Assembly (NCBI RefSeq): GCF_900230215.1
Contig: NZ_LT907982.1
Location: 2,480,001-2,544,000, forward strand
DNA from: Jatrophihabitans sp. GAS493
GTDB taxonomy: Bacteria > Actinomycetota > Actinomycetes > Mycobacteriales > Jatrophihabitantaceae
DNA: 64,000 nt
Direction of reading: 5' to 3'
The position numbers and the translations under genes are program-made. Each line of letters starts with the position of its first letter. Position 1 is the first letter of the stretch. Under the pieces are notes generated by a model that saw nothing but the letters and a program-made list of their open reading frames with translations, had not been told where the DNA came from and searched no databases. This document shows, one piece after another, positions 40,775-50,038 of the stretch.

Positions 40775-41017
40775 TCAGTCGCGTTTGGGGTGACCCTGCC
40801 TGCTGCTCTTCGCGCGCTGCTGCTGCTTCTTGCTGCTGCCGATGATCCAGGCCAGCACCATCCCGAGGATCCCGACGATCACGAAGAGTTCCCCCAGGAC
40901 CAGCACCGCGCCCCGCGCGCTAGCCCCCAGCATCAGGTTGGCGATGAGGAACAGCACCGCACCGATGACCAGGCAGTACCGGGCGGCTTCGTCTATTGCG
41001 GTGTGTCGTTTCGGCAT
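40775..41017 (-). CDS. Small two-helix membrane protein
   Basis: An 80-aa protein of unknown function with two membrane helices (about 14-32 CLVIGAVLFLIANLMLGAS and 38-60 VLVLGELFVIVGILGMVLAWII) and a very basic C-terminus (SSKKQQQRAKSSRQGHPKRD). No SD is obvious. It lies downstream of the DinB gene on the same strand (29-nt gap) and may be co-transcribed with it. Confidence 0.6.
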   Translation of the reverse strand: MPKRHTAIDEAARYCLVIGAVLFLIANLMLGASARGAVLVLGELFVIVGILGMVLAWIIGSSKKQQQRAKSSRQGHPKRD

Positions 41018-41046
41018 TCACGGAGGCTACCTGAGCCGCTGGTCAC

Positions 41047-41610
41047 CTACTCGGTGGTCCACCCGGGCGGCGGGTCCTCGCCGACCAACCCGTCGATGGA
41101 CTCCCGGAGCAGATCGGCGTGTCCGGTATGCCGTCCGTACTCCTCAACGAGGTCGAAGATCAGCCGGCGCAGGCTGGCGTGCACGCCTTCGCTATTGGCG
41201 ACGTGGGCCGGGAAATCAAGGCCGCCTTTCTCCAACGCCTCCTGCGCCCGGCGCTCCGAGCGACCGACCGCCGCATCCCAGAGCGCGTAGAGATCCTCCG
41301 GGGCGTCTTCGGCCGCGGAGGTGAAGACCCAATCGGGGCCGCCGTCCCAGTCGGCCGATTGCCATGGCTCACCGGGCGCTGAGCCGGTGAGTTTGAGGGT
41401 GAACGTCATGTCCTCGACACAGGCCAGGTGCTTGAGCAGACCGCCGACGGTCAGGCTCGAGGATGGAAGGCGTGCGTTGAGTGCGGCTGCGTCCAGGCCA
41501 CTGGCCTTCCACCGAAAGGTCGCGCGCAGCCGATTGAGGGCGCCGAGCAGATGCTCCACCTCGGTGCCGGCGAGTGGGGGTTCCCAGGGAGTCGAGTCAT
41601 CAGTCGCCAC
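41047..41610 (-). CDS. DinB superfamily protein (DUF664)
   Basis: A 187-aa four-helix protein: EHLLGALNRLRATFRWKASGL, SLTVGGLLKHLACVEDMTFTL and LRRLIFDLVEEYGRHTGHADLLRESIDGLVGE. The His ligands of the DinB/YfiT metal site are in KHLACVE and GRHTGHAD. Actinobacterial members include mycothiol-dependent enzymes, which would act in thiol detoxification. The start codon follows a weak leader. Confidence 0.85.
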   Translation of the reverse strand: MATDDSTPWEPPLAGTEVEHLLGALNRLRATFRWKASGLDAAALNARLPSSSLTVGGLLKHLACVEDMTFTLKLTGSAPGEPWQSADWDGGPDWVFTSAAEDAPEDLYALWDAAVGRSERRAQEALEKGGLDFPAHVANSEGVHASLRRLIFDLVEEYGRHTGHADLLRESIDGLVGEDPPPGWTTE

Positions 41611-41760
41611 GAGCCGAAACTATCGCGGGCCAACCGCAGTCGTCGAGACCCCACGATCACCCGCTTGGCATGAAGGCCCACGGCGCCGGCTGCGGCAAGG
41701 TGAGGAGTAGTCGACTCCACGCGGCCAAGGCTGGAGATCCACAGGAGGGAACGAGCCAGA

Positions 41761-42392
41761 TGACCACGCCGAAACCCAGTGCTGACGTCGCCGCCCCGGA
41801 TCGCGGCATGGTGGCGATGGACTCCGCCGGTCGAATCCAGATTCCCCGAGTTGGCGCGATCTCCGCCGCCTTGATGCGTATCGGCTTGGGATTGGTGTAC
41901 CTCTGGGCCTTCATCAGCCAGGGGTTCGGCATCCTCTACTCGAACGTGACCACCTCGGCGGAGGCGATCAACAACGACAACGCTCCGATCAAGTACGGCT
42001 GGTCATTCACCGTCGACAGCAGTCAGGGATGGATCAGCTCCGGGTTCAAGGCCTCGCCGACTTCGGGCTTTGTCAGCAATATGCACGGACCGTTGGCATT
42101 CATCCCCAAGAATCTGCCGACGGGGCTCGACGACTTCGGCTGGATGCTCGCGCTGGCCGGCCTAGGGGTGGCCCTGACATTCGGAATCTTCAACACCATC
42201 GCCGGGTGGGGCGGCCTCGTGCTGAACCTCATCATCTGGCTCGCCACCTTCCCGCCGTCCAGCAATCCCATCCTCGACGCCGAGCACATCACCTTCGCTC
42301 TGGCCATCTTTCTCATGATGTGGATCCAGGCCTCCAACTTCTGGGGGTTCGGCCGCTGGTGGCGAAGCCACACCCCGACCCTGCTCAACTGA
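41761..42392 (+). CDS. DoxX-like integral membrane protein
   Basis: A 210-aa protein with four membrane helices (about 35-57, 125-142, 145-165, 175-195). The first helix, LMRIGLGLVYLWAFISQGFG, is typical of DoxX-related proteins, and a long extracytoplasmic loop (60-120) follows. Function is unknown; some relatives are thiosulfate:quinone oxidoreductase subunits or respiratory accessory proteins. AGGAGGG about 10 nt upstream marks ATG 41761 as the start. Confidence 0.72.
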
Positions 42393-42512
42393 TCTGATCC
42401 CGATCCGAACTGCGCCGGCCGGAATGCTCGGATCGACAGCGGCGAATCACCTTTGCAAATCACGTACTCCGCGACACGGGCCGAGATCGCCTCCGGTGCT
42501 TGCCCCCGGTGC

Positions 42513-42518
42513 CATACT
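42513..42518 (+). promoter_or_regulatory. -10-like box (CATACT) before the 136-aa hypothetical gene
   Basis: CATACT is followed by exactly 6 nt and then GTG 42525, the leaderless spacing seen at other genes here. Confidence 0.35.
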
Positions 42519-42524
42519 GCAGCC

Positions 42525-42935
42525 GTGAACCTAAAACTCCGACCGGAAGCGGGTCCGGACTGGGTGCTGCCGCAGGAGTGGATACCGCCGTCGGACGACT
42601 CCGTCGACGGCCGGGCCAGCCCGAGCCGGGTCGTCGTGATGGTCATCGCGGTAGGCGCGATGCTGGTCGTCCTGCTCGCCGGCGTGGCTCTCGTATCGCG
42701 AGCGGTCTTCGTCGATCATCGGGACGCGAGACAGGCCCGGGTTCTCGCGAAGTACTCCGAAATGATGCGCGGATGCGTGGCCGGCGGCACCTCCGTCGAC
42801 GTTTGCTCGGCTCAGGTCTACAGCGACTGCCTGGCCGACCCGTTCTGGTCCCAGCGCAGCTTCGCCACTCTCTGGATCAGCGATGGCGGCGATGAGGCGA
42901 CGACCTACTGCGGGTCACCGGCGGCGGTCGGCTGA
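42525..42935 (+). CDS. Hypothetical single-pass membrane protein
   Basis: A 136-aa protein. A short cytoplasmic N-terminus (1-35) leads to one membrane helix (about 36-60, VVVMVIAVGAMLVVLLAGVAL). The extracytoplasmic domain has four Cys (MRGCVAGGTSVDVCSAQVY, DCL, TYCGSP), probably two disulfides. No family recognised. GTG 42525 is chosen on the -10 box 6 nt upstream. Confidence 0.65.
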   Translation: MNLKLRPEAGPDWVLPQEWIPPSDDSVDGRASPSRVVVMVIAVGAMLVVLLAGVALVSRAVFVDHRDARQARVLAKYSEMMRGCVAGGTSVDVCSAQVYSDCLADPFWSQRSFATLWISDGGDEATTYCGSPAAVG

Positions 42936-43125
42936 CCTGATCAGATCGGCCCTGCGTCCGACGTCCCCTGCGTCTCGGTGGCCACCTTCGTTGAGCCGAT
43001 TGAGGGTCATTCTCGTTGAGTGTCTCGTCACCGTAGTGGGCCGTCGCTGGTAGAGATCGACCGATCACGGGCATGAACCCAACGAAGGCTGAAAAGCATT
43101 CTCCTTAGAAGTGAGGTTGATATCC

Positions 43126-43503
43126 GTGTCAGACGACATCCTGCTACCCCCGAATGGTGACGCGCCACGGCTCGCCCGCAGCTACGTCGCCGAGCAGGCG
43201 GTGGGGATCGCGCCCGGCCTCGTCGAAGATGCCGAACTGCTGGTCTCCGAACTGGTCACCAACGCACTTCGCCACGGCCGTCCCGAGATCTTGCTCAGCG
43301 TGCACCCCGACCCCCCGGGAATCGCGGTAGCCGTCGGCGACCGCGGCGATGCCGACGCCGTAGCGCCCGTCGCCGCCGATCCGGAGAGGCCGCGGGTCGG
43401 GGGTCGAGGACTCATGATCGTGAACGCGATCGCCGCCCGCTGGGGCGTCTCCCGAAACTACCCCCCGCCCGGCAAGACGGTCTGGTTTCAGCTCACCGGC
43501 TGA
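43126..43503 (+). CDS. ATP-binding anti-sigma-type regulator (RsbW-like HATPase)
   Basis: A 125-aa GHKL ATPase. The N box SELVTNALRHG (Asn about 47), G1 box VGDRG and G2 box GGRGLMIVNAIA are all intact. Single-domain proteins of this kind are serine kinases/anti-sigma factors or anti-anti-sigma kinases. No sigma factor or STAS partner is adjacent. GTG 43126 has GAGG 9 nt upstream; GTG 43111 is an alternative. Confidence 0.8.
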   Translation: MSDDILLPPNGDAPRLARSYVAEQAVGIAPGLVEDAELLVSELVTNALRHGRPEILLSVHPDPPGIAVAVGDRGDADAVAPVAADPERPRVGGRGLMIVNAIAARWGVSRNYPPPGKTVWFQLTG

Positions 43504-43688
43504 CTCTTCCGGTCCCAGTGGACCAAGCGCAGCCCACGGTGACGGGTGTCACAGCTCGCCGAGACTGACGCGCGTTAGCGACCGCCTCCGCTGGGGATGA
43601 TGCGTTCAACACACGAGTTGGAACAACCGTCCAAGACACCCGCCGACCTCCACACCACCCAAGCCAGCGCAGACATCGAGGGATCCTC

Positions 43689-44159
43689 ATGGCCGAACTA
43701 GCGACAGCCTTCGCCGTCACACTGACTCGTAGCAGCTACCTGCCTATCGCTAGAACCGCTCCTCGGCGGGCGCGGCGATTCGTGCGGGAGGCGTGCGGTG
43801 CGGCCGCCCTGCCGGTGGACATGATCGAGGACGCCAGTTCGGTGGCCGCCGAACTGGCTAGAGCGTTCACCACGCAGACCGGCCTTCCGGTGCAGCTCAC
43901 GGTCAAGGTTGAGAACGGCGCGGTGATGGTGCGCATGCAGGACCGATCGGTGACGCGGCAGATGCCGGTCGTCGGCGCGACCTCGCGCTCGCTGCCGGTG
44001 AGCCGACTCTTCGCCTCCTGGGGTTTCTGTCAGCAGCAGAACACCCGCGAATACTGGGTATTGCTCCGACCCGTCGCCGCCGAGCGGGTTGCGCCGGCCG
44101 TGATCGCGACCTCCACCGTTGCGCCGGCCGAGGGCGATCTAGCTGCGGACGCCGCCTGA
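43689..44159 (+). CDS. Degenerate HATPase-like (pseudo-ATPase) regulator
   Basis: A 156-aa protein with the fold pattern of the gene before it: ARRFVREACGAAALPVDMIEDASSVAAELARAF. The N-box Asn and both glycine boxes are missing (AELARAFTTQTG, and no G1/G2). It may be a non-enzymatic partner that binds the same sigma or regulator. It follows the intact HATPase by 185 nt, with a GAGGG SD 6 nt before the ATG. The tail is Ala-rich and probably flexible. Confidence 0.6.
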   Translation: MAELATAFAVTLTRSSYLPIARTAPRRARRFVREACGAAALPVDMIEDASSVAAELARAFTTQTGLPVQLTVKVENGAVMVRMQDRSVTRQMPVVGATSRSLPVSRLFASWGFCQQQNTREYWVLLRPVAAERVAPAVIATSTVAPAEGDLAADAA

Positions 44160-44206
44160 TCGCACCCCTGAGAGCCGACGGCCGTCGGCTCGCCGGCTTC
44201 GGTGAT

Positions 44207-44212
44207 TAAGCT
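44207..44212 (+). promoter_or_regulatory. -10 box (TAAGCT) of fbiC
   Basis: TAAGCT is followed by 6 nt and the GTG start of fbiC at 44219, indicating a leaderless message. Confidence 0.5.
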
Positions 44213-44218
44213 GGCCCA

Positions 44219-46747
44219 GTGACAGCTGAGCTCGCGCCACCCGAGTCCGTCCCCTCCGAGTCCGCAATGCGGCGCGCCCTTCGACGGGCTCGCGACGGTG
44301 CCAGCCTCGACGTCACCGAAGCATCGATCCTGCTGGCCGCCACCGGTGCCGACCTCGACCAGCTCAGTGCCATCGCTGCCCGGGTGCGCGATGCCGGACT
44401 GCGCGCGGCCGGTCAGGAAGGCCTGATCACGTACTCGCGCAAGGTCTTCATCCCGCTCACCAGACTCTGCCGCGACCGCTGCCACTACTGCACCTTCGTC
44501 ACCACCCCGAATCGGGTCCACAGCGCCTACCTCGAGATCGACGAAGTCGTCGAGATCGCCGCGCAGGGAGCATTGATGGGGTGCAAGGAGGCGCTCTTCA
44601 CTCTCGGTGACCGCCCCGAGGATCGCTGGCCGCAGGCGGCCCAGTGGCTGGAGGAGCGGGGCTATGACTCCACTCTCTCCTACCTGCGGGCCGCGGCCAT
44701 CGCCGTACTGGAGCGCACCGGTCTGCTGCCACACCTCAACCCGGGCGTGATGAGCTGGGCCGAGTTGCAGCGTCTGAAGCCGGTTGCGCCGAGCATGGGG
44801 ATGATGCTGGAGACCACCTCCCGGCGGATCTTCGCCGAGCCCGGCGGGGTGCACTTCGGCAGCCCGGACAAGGACCCGGCCATCCGGCTGCGCGTGCTGG
44901 AGGACGCCGGGCGTCTCTCAATTCCGTTCACCACCGGAATCCTGATTGGTATCGGGGAGAGCAGGGTCGAGCGGGCCGAGTCGATCTTCGCGATGCGTCA
45001 GGTCGCCCGTGAGTACGGCTCCATCCAGGAGATCATCGTGCAGAACTTCCGGGCCAAGCCGGATACGGCAATGCGCAACCAGCCGGATGCCGACCTCGAC
45101 ACCTTCGTGGCCGCCATCGCGGTCACCCGGCTGCTGCTCGGCCCGTCGATGCGCATTCAGGCGCCGCCGAACCTCGTCGACCTGCAGGAGTGTGCGCGTC
45201 TCATCGGGGCCGGCATCGACGACTGGGGTGGCGTCTCGCCGCTGACCCCCGATCACGTCAACCCGGAACGTCCGTGGCCGAACATCGAGGCCCTGCGCGA
45301 GGTGAGCGCGGCGGCCGGCTTGACCCTTCGCGAGCGGCTCACCGCACACCCGTCCTACGTGCGGGCCGAGACGCCATGGCTAGACCCGCGTGTGCTGGCG
45401 CACGTCCGCGCGCTCGCGCTGCCGGACGGGTTGGCTCGGGAGGACGCCGTCGTCAGCGGTCACGCCTGGCAGGAACCGGATGCGCACTGGGTCTCCTCCG
45501 GACGGGTGGACCTGCACACCGCCATCGACGACTCCGGACGCACCACCGACCGGCGTGGGGACTTCGACGAGGTCTACGGAGACTGGCAGGAGGTGGCGAC
45601 CCGGATCATTCCGCAGCGCGCCGAGGCGCATCCCGAGCGACTCGATTCCGCGGTCGCCGCGGCTCTGCGGGCGGCCGAACGCAACCCGGGTGGTCTCAAT
45701 GAGGCCCAGGCGCTGGCGCTGATGACCGCCGAGGGCGACGCGATGGACGCGATCTGCGCGCTGGCCGACGGGCTGCGCTCTGACGTTGTGGGCGACGAAG
45801 TCACCTACGTCATCAACCGGAACATCAACTTCACCAACGTCTGTTACACCGGCTGCCGCTTCTGCGCCTTCGCGCAGCGGGCCACCGACGCCGATGCCTA
45901 CACCCTCTCCGGTGAGGAGGTGGCCAGCAGGGTTCGGGAGGCCGTCGCCGAAGGGGCGACCGAGATCTGCATGCAGGGCGGCATCGATCCGGCTATGCCG
46001 GCCTCGGCCTACTTCGACCTGGCGCGCGCGGTGAAACTGGCCGCCCCGCAGATCCACCTGCACGCGTTCAGCCCGATGGAGATCATGAACGGCGCCAGTC
46101 GGGCCAACCTGTCGGTGAGCGACTGGTTGAGCGGGGCCAAGGAAGCCGGGCTGGACTCGATCCCCGGCACGGCGGCGGAGATCCTCGACGACGAGGTGCG
46201 CTGGGTGCTGACGAAGGGGAAGTTGCCGACCAGCGCCTGGATCGACGTCGTCACCACCGCACATCGCCTCGGGATCCCGTCAACGGCGACGATGATGTTC
46301 GGCCACGTGGATCGCCCCGACCACTGGGTGCGGCACATCCAGCTCATCGGCCGGCTTCAGGACGAGAGCGGCGGCTTCACCGAGTTCGTCCCGCTGCCCT
46401 TCGTGCACAACCAGTCGCCGATCTACCTGGCCGGCCTCGCCCGGCCGGGACCCACGTCCCGCGATACCCGGGCGGTGCACGCGATGAGCCGGATCCTGCT
46501 ACACGGCCGGATCCACAACATCCAGACGAGCTGGGTCAAGCTGGGCGACGAAGGTACCCGCGACATGCTCCGCAGTGGCGCCAACGACCTCGGCGGAACG
46601 CTGATGGAGGAGACGATCAGCCGGATGGCCGGATCGGAGAACGGCTCCCGCCGGGACGTCAGTGAACTGGAGGCGTTGGCGGCGAGCATCGGCCGTCCGG
46701 CCCGCCAGCGCAGCACGCTCTACGGTCGCCCCTCTGTCGTCGCTTAA
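44219..46747 (+). CDS. fbiC: FO synthase FbiC (CofG-CofH fusion) of coenzyme F420 biosynthesis
   Basis: An 842-aa double radical-SAM enzyme. The CofG half has its CxxxCxxC cluster motif CRDRCHYC at Cys84/88/91. The CofH half has CYTGCRFC at Cys542/546/549. Together they make 7,8-didemethyl-8-hydroxy-5-deazariboflavin from tyrosine and a pyrimidine-ribityl precursor. Length and fusion match mycobacterial FbiC; archaea keep CofG and CofH separate. It shows that this organism makes F420. It is a single gene with its own leaderless-type promoter. Confidence 0.96.
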   Translation: MTAELAPPESVPSESAMRRALRRARDGASLDVTEASILLAATGADLDQLSAIAARVRDAGLRAAGQEGLITYSRKVFIPLTRLCRDRCHYCTFVTTPNRVHSAYLEIDEVVEIAAQGALMGCKEALFTLGDRPEDRWPQAAQWLEERGYDSTLSYLRAAAIAVLERTGLLPHLNPGVMSWAELQRLKPVAPSMGMMLETTSRRIFAEPGGVHFGSPDKDPAIRLRVLEDAGRLSIPFTTGILIGIGESRVERAESIFAMRQVAREYGSIQEIIVQNFRAKPDTAMRNQPDADLDTFVAAIAVTRLLLGPSMRIQAPPNLVDLQECARLIGAGIDDWGGVSPLTPDHVNPERPWPNIEALREVSAAAGLTLRERLTAHPSYVRAETPWLDPRVLAHVRALALPDGLAREDAVVSGHAWQEPDAHWVSSGRVDLHTAIDDSGRTTDRRGDFDEVYGDWQEVATRIIPQRAEAHPERLDSAVAAALRAAERNPGGLNEAQALALMTAEGDAMDAICALADGLRSDVVGDEVTYVINRNINFTNVCYTGCRFCAFAQRATDADAYTLSGEEVASRVREAVAEGATEICMQGGIDPAMPASAYFDLARAVKLAAPQIHLHAFSPMEIMNGASRANLSVSDWLSGAKEAGLDSIPGTAAEILDDEVRWVLTKGKLPTSAWIDVVTTAHRLGIPSTATMMFGHVDRPDHWVRHIQLIGRLQDESGGFTEFVPLPFVHNQSPIYLAGLARPGPTSRDTRAVHAMSRILLHGRIHNIQTSWVKLGDEGTRDMLRSGANDLGGTLMEETISRMAGSENGSRRDVSELEALAASIGRPARQRSTLYGRPSVVA

Positions 46748-46788
46748 CGCTCAGCTGACATCAATTCCCAGCATTATCAGAACTCGGC

Positions 46789-46818
46789 TTGACTTAGGGG
46801 TAACGACATGGGTGTAAT
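46789..46818 (+). promoter_or_regulatory. Sigma-A-type promoter upstream of whiB
   Basis: TTGACT (46789-46794) and TGTAAT (46813-46818) are 18 nt apart, close to the housekeeping consensus. They lie 184 nt before the whiB start codon, so the message would have a long leader, as whiB-type genes often do. Confidence 0.5.
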
Positions 46819-47001
46819 TCCCTCAGTGTTATCTACCCGAGACGAGTAGCGATCCGCAGATCAGCAGTCAGCTCTACTGACCGCGGTCAGGGATCCGGAG
46901 AGATCCGGAGTGATCGTCCGAGACTCGGGGTCCGGTGTCCATATCAATCCCCCGAAAAGACACAAAATGAGTGAAACGCACAGGAACCAAAGGGAGTCGC
47001 A

Positions 47002-47301
47002 GTGACGGACTTGATCGGTGACCAGACTGATATCACTGCGGCAGGCGACGACGAACTGACCTCGATCTTCGGTCTTCCCGACGAAGAGAGCTGGCAGGAG
47101 CGCGCCCTCTGCTCGCAGACAGATCCAGAGGCATTCTTCCCCGAGAAGGGTGGCTCGACTCGTGAGGCGAAGCGCATCTGCACCGGTTGTGAGGTCCGCA
47201 CCGAGTGCCTGGAGTACGCGTTGCTGAACGACGAGCGCTTTGGTATCTGGGGTGGACTCTCCGAGCGTGAGCGGCGCCGCATGAAGCGGATGGCGATCTA
47301 A
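47002..47301 (+). CDS. whiB: WhiB family Fe-S transcriptional regulator (WhiB/WhiB2 type)
   Basis: A 99-aa Wbl protein. Four Cys ligate a [4Fe-4S] cluster (Cys37, 60, 63, 69), followed by the GIWGG turn and the basic ERERRRMKRM end. The segment WQERALCSQTDPEAFFPEKGG is close to Streptomyces WhiB and mycobacterial WhiB2 (WhmD), which work with a sigma factor to control septation. GTG 47002 has an AAAGGGAG SD. It has a long leader. It lies near manB, as whiB2 does in mycobacteria. Confidence 0.93.
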   Translation: MTDLIGDQTDITAAGDDELTSIFGLPDEESWQERALCSQTDPEAFFPEKGGSTREAKRICTGCEVRTECLEYALLNDERFGIWGGLSERERRRMKRMAI

Positions 47302-47328
47302 CTCCGACCGGATCGGGACGCAGCCCGT

Positions 47329-47814
47329 CTAGAGCGGGTGGATGTCGTCGATGTCCTTGCCGATCAGCTGCGCCACCAGCTCCGCCACCACGGCGAAGAC
47401 CAGGCTCGATCGTTCATCGCCGGTCGCGGTGCGTGCCTCGATCGGCCGGCGGTAGATCAAGACCACTGGTTGCGGGGAGCCAGGCGATCCTCTGCTGCCC
47501 GGACGCATCAGCCGTCCCAGGGCAACCCCGTGGTCGGCGACGACATCGCTGTCGAACTCGACATCTTCAGCCGCGGCGAAGACCGGCACGTCATCGACCG
47601 CGAACTCGATGCCGTCGAGTTCGCCCGGCCAGTGGCTCTCGAGGTGCTCGACCGCGTCGAGGACGACCTCGTCGAAACTCTGCGCTCGAGTTCGGCTGAT
47701 CGGCACCCCACTGGGGGCAAGCACACCGCGCATACCGCGACCGTGACGATCTCGGCGTCGCGGGCGTCGCGCTTCGGTTCTCTCCGGCACGATGTGAACG
47801 TTACGCCCGGGCAC
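47329..47814 (-). CDS. Degenerate zincin-like metallopeptidase family protein
   Basis: A 161-aa protein matching the actinobacterial version of the metallopeptidase family found beside whiB2/DUF3499: RRPRRRDRHGRGMRG, FDEVVLDAVEHLESHWPGELDGIEFAVDDVP and LVFAVVAELVAQLIGKDIDDIHP. The HExxH zinc motif expected in the last helix is replaced by VAELVAQLIG, so it should not bind zinc as a protease. GTG 47814 has GGAG 5 nt upstream. It converges on whiB with a 27-nt gap and is divergent from the DUF3499 gene. Confidence 0.7.
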   Translation of the reverse strand: MPGRNVHIVPERTEARRPRRRDRHGRGMRGVLAPSGVPISRTRAQSFDEVVLDAVEHLESHWPGELDGIEFAVDDVPVFAAAEDVEFDSDVVADHGVALGRLMRPGSRGSPGSPQPVVLIYRRPIEARTATGDERSSLVFAVVAELVAQLIGKDIDDIHPL

Positions 47815-47981
47815 TGACACTCCGACCCGAAATCCGTCCCGTGGCGGCCGTGACGCCGCGCACGCCATCGCTGTGGCCCGCGCCGGTGGCTGGCGGTTCC
47901 CAGGGTTCGCGACGACACGACAGGCCCCATGATTCGGCTTATCCGGGCGGCGGAGCCGTCGAGGCGCTATCGTCAGCGACT

Positions 47982-48377
47982 GTGAGGCATCTGCGTTCCT
48001 GTACCCGCACCGGTTGCGGGACGTCGGCGGTGGCAACGCTGACCTATGTTTACTCGGATTCGACTGCGGTCGTCGGCCCTCTCGCAACTTTCGCCGAACC
48101 GCACTCCTATGACCTCTGCGAGCAGCACGCCATGAGCCTCACCGTGCCTCGCGGTTGGGAAGTGCTGCGCCACAGCGGTGAGTTTCCGGCTCCGATGCCG
48201 CAGGCCGACGACCTCGAGGCGCTGGCCGATGCCGTCCGCGAGGCGGCCCGTTCGGAGAGCCCGCAGCTACCCGGCGGTACCCCGTACGCGGTGACAGCCG
48301 ACGGGCCGAGCGCCCCCGCCAGTCAGCTCGGAGTGGCCCGCCGGGGACACCTGAGCGTCGTCCCGCCCTCGCGCTGA
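47982..48377 (+). CDS. DUF3499 family protein
   Basis: A 131-aa actinobacterial protein. The N-terminal SCTRTGCGTSAVATLTYVYSDSTAVVGPL and CEQHAMSLTVPRGWEVLRH hold the Cys/His residues of a small zinc-binding domain. The rest is polar. Function is unknown; the gene is conserved next to whiB2 and manB. GTG 47982 begins the conserved region, with TATCGT 8 nt upstream. Confidence 0.8.
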   Translation: MRHLRSCTRTGCGTSAVATLTYVYSDSTAVVGPLATFAEPHSYDLCEQHAMSLTVPRGWEVLRHSGEFPAPMPQADDLEALADAVREAARSESPQLPGGTPYAVTADGPSAPASQLGVARRGHLSVVPPSR

Positions 48378-48428
48378 GCCGTATTTCATCCGCCACCGGG
48401 GGGACTGCTGTCGGAAACCCCACGCCGC

Positions 48429-48434
48429 TAAACT
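48429..48434 (+). promoter_or_regulatory. -10 box (TAAACT) of the manB operon
   Basis: TAAACT is followed by 6 nt and ATG 48441, so the operon message is predicted to start at the manB start codon. Confidence 0.5.
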
Positions 48435-48440
48435 CTGCTC

Positions 48441-49835
48441 ATGGTCAACCTCGCTGCGTTCGTGAAGGCATATGACGTGCGCGGCACGTACCCCGACCAA
48501 CTCGACGAGAACGTGGCCCGGGCGCTCGGTGTGGCCTTCGTTGAGGTCACCGGCGCCAGCCGAATCGTCACCGCCCATGACATGCGCGAATCCGGACCGG
48601 CGCTGGCCGGGGCCTTCGCCCGGGGCGCCGGCGCAGCCGGCGCGACGGTTGTCGACGCGGGGCTCGCCTCCACCGACATGCTCTACTACGCGGCCGGCAT
48701 CCTTGATCTGCCCGGGGCGATGTTCACCGCCAGCCACAATCCGGCCAAATACAACGGCATCAAGCTCTGCCGGGCCGGCGCGGTCGCGATCGGCCAGGAC
48801 ACCGGGCTCACCGAGATCCGGATCCGGGCCCAGGAACTGCTCGACTCGGGGTCCGTGCCGGACGCCGAGCCGGAGATCGAGAAGCGGGACATGCTGGGTG
48901 ACTACGCCCGCTACCTGCGCTCGCTCGTGGACCTGACGGGGATCCGGCCGCTGAAAGTCGTCGTCGACGCCGGCAACGGAATGGGGGGCTACACCGTTCC
49001 GGCCGTGCTCGGCGCCGAACTGCTCGATGCGCTTCCCCTGGAGATCGTCCCGCTCTACTTCGAACTCGATGGATCCTTCCCCAACCACGAGGCGAATCCG
49101 CTGGAGCCGGCCAACCTGGTCGACCTGCAGAAGAAGGTCGTCGAGGTTGGCGCCGACATCGGCCTGGCCTTCGACGGCGACGCCGACCGCTGCTTCGTCG
49201 TCGACGCCGCCGGAAACCCTGTGTCGCCGAGTGCCATTACCGGTCTGATCGCGGTTCGGGAGCTGGCCAAGTCACCCGGATCGACCGTCATTCACAACGT
49301 CATCACGTCGCGGGCGGTACCGGAGATCATCGCCGAGCACGGCGGCGTGGCACTGCGCACCCGGGTGGGGCACTCCTTCATCAAGGGTGAGATGGCCCGC
49401 ACCGGTGCGATCTTCGGGGGCGAACACTCGGCCCACTACTACTTCGCCGATTTCTGGCGAGCCGACACCGGCATGCTGGCCGCGCTGCACGTGCTGGCCG
49501 CCCTCGGCGAACAGGGCAGGACGCTGGCCCAGATCAGCGCCCAATACGAGCGCTACGTCGCATCCGGCGAGATCAACTCCACCGTCGACGACCAGACGGA
49601 GCGGATCGCCGCGATTCGCGAGGCGTTCGCTAGTCGGACGCAGAGTATTGATGAACTCGACGGACTGACCGTCGACCTCAGCGATGGGAGCTGGTTCAAC
49701 GTGCGGGCGTCCAATACCGAGCCGCTGTTACGACTTAATGTCGAGTCGCCGACCGCCGGGCAGATGGCTGCGCTGCGCGATGAGGCGTTGGCGGTCATAC
49801 GAGCACAGGAATCCAAGAATGGTGGTGTGGCATGA
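48441..49835 (+). CDS. manB: Phosphomannomutase/phosphoglucomutase
   Basis: A 464-aa alpha-D-phosphohexomutase. The phosphoserine loop TASHNPAKYNG (Ser about 98), metal loop DGDADRC (about 246), sugar loop GGEHSAHYYF and phosphate loop RASNTEPLLRLNVE are all present. It converts mannose-6-P to mannose-1-P for GDP-mannose and glycan synthesis. The stop overlaps the Trm112-like gene as ATGA. It is the first of a five-gene operon ending in manA. Confidence 0.92.
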   Translation: MVNLAAFVKAYDVRGTYPDQLDENVARALGVAFVEVTGASRIVTAHDMRESGPALAGAFARGAGAAGATVVDAGLASTDMLYYAAGILDLPGAMFTASHNPAKYNGIKLCRAGAVAIGQDTGLTEIRIRAQELLDSGSVPDAEPEIEKRDMLGDYARYLRSLVDLTGIRPLKVVVDAGNGMGGYTVPAVLGAELLDALPLEIVPLYFELDGSFPNHEANPLEPANLVDLQKKVVEVGADIGLAFDGDADRCFVVDAAGNPVSPSAITGLIAVRELAKSPGSTVIHNVITSRAVPEIIAEHGGVALRTRVGHSFIKGEMARTGAIFGGEHSAHYYFADFWRADTGMLAALHVLAALGEQGRTLAQISAQYERYVASGEINSTVDDQTERIAAIREAFASRTQSIDELDGLTVDLSDGSWFNVRASNTEPLLRLNVESPTAGQMAALRDEALAVIRAQESKNGGVA

Positions 49836-50038
49836 CGATCTCGCCCGAACTGTTGCAGATTCTGGCCTGCCCAAGTGACGACCATGCTCCGCTGCGGGTC
49901 GACGGGGCGACCTTGGTCTGCACCAGTTGCCTGTCAACGTTTCCGGTGCGGGACGGAATCCCGGTCCTACTGCTGGACGAGGCGACGCCTGGCCCCAACG
50001 GGCTCGGCGTCCCGGCATCGGCGCCTGCGGGTACGTGA
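49832..50038 (+). CDS. Trm112-like small zinc-ribbon protein
   Basis: A 68-aa protein. LLQILACPSDDHAPLRVDGATLVCTSCLSTFPVRDGIPVLL is the Trm112p/YcaR pattern, with one Cys at the first knuckle (CPSDD, second Cys missing) and a C-x2-C at the second. Bacterial members are thought to aid partner enzymes. It overlaps both neighbours (ATGA and GTGA) and is translationally coupled in the manB operon. Confidence 0.83.
   Translation: MTISPELLQILACPSDDHAPLRVDGATLVCTSCLSTFPVRDGIPVLLLDEATPGPNGLGVPASAPAGT

Noticed and set aside
46748-47001. Possible small RNA or riboswitch in the fbiC-whiB gap
   Set aside because: A promoter-like TTGACT-N18-TGTAAT is visible, but no conserved riboswitch core or strong terminator is seen; it is adequately explained as the whiB leader.
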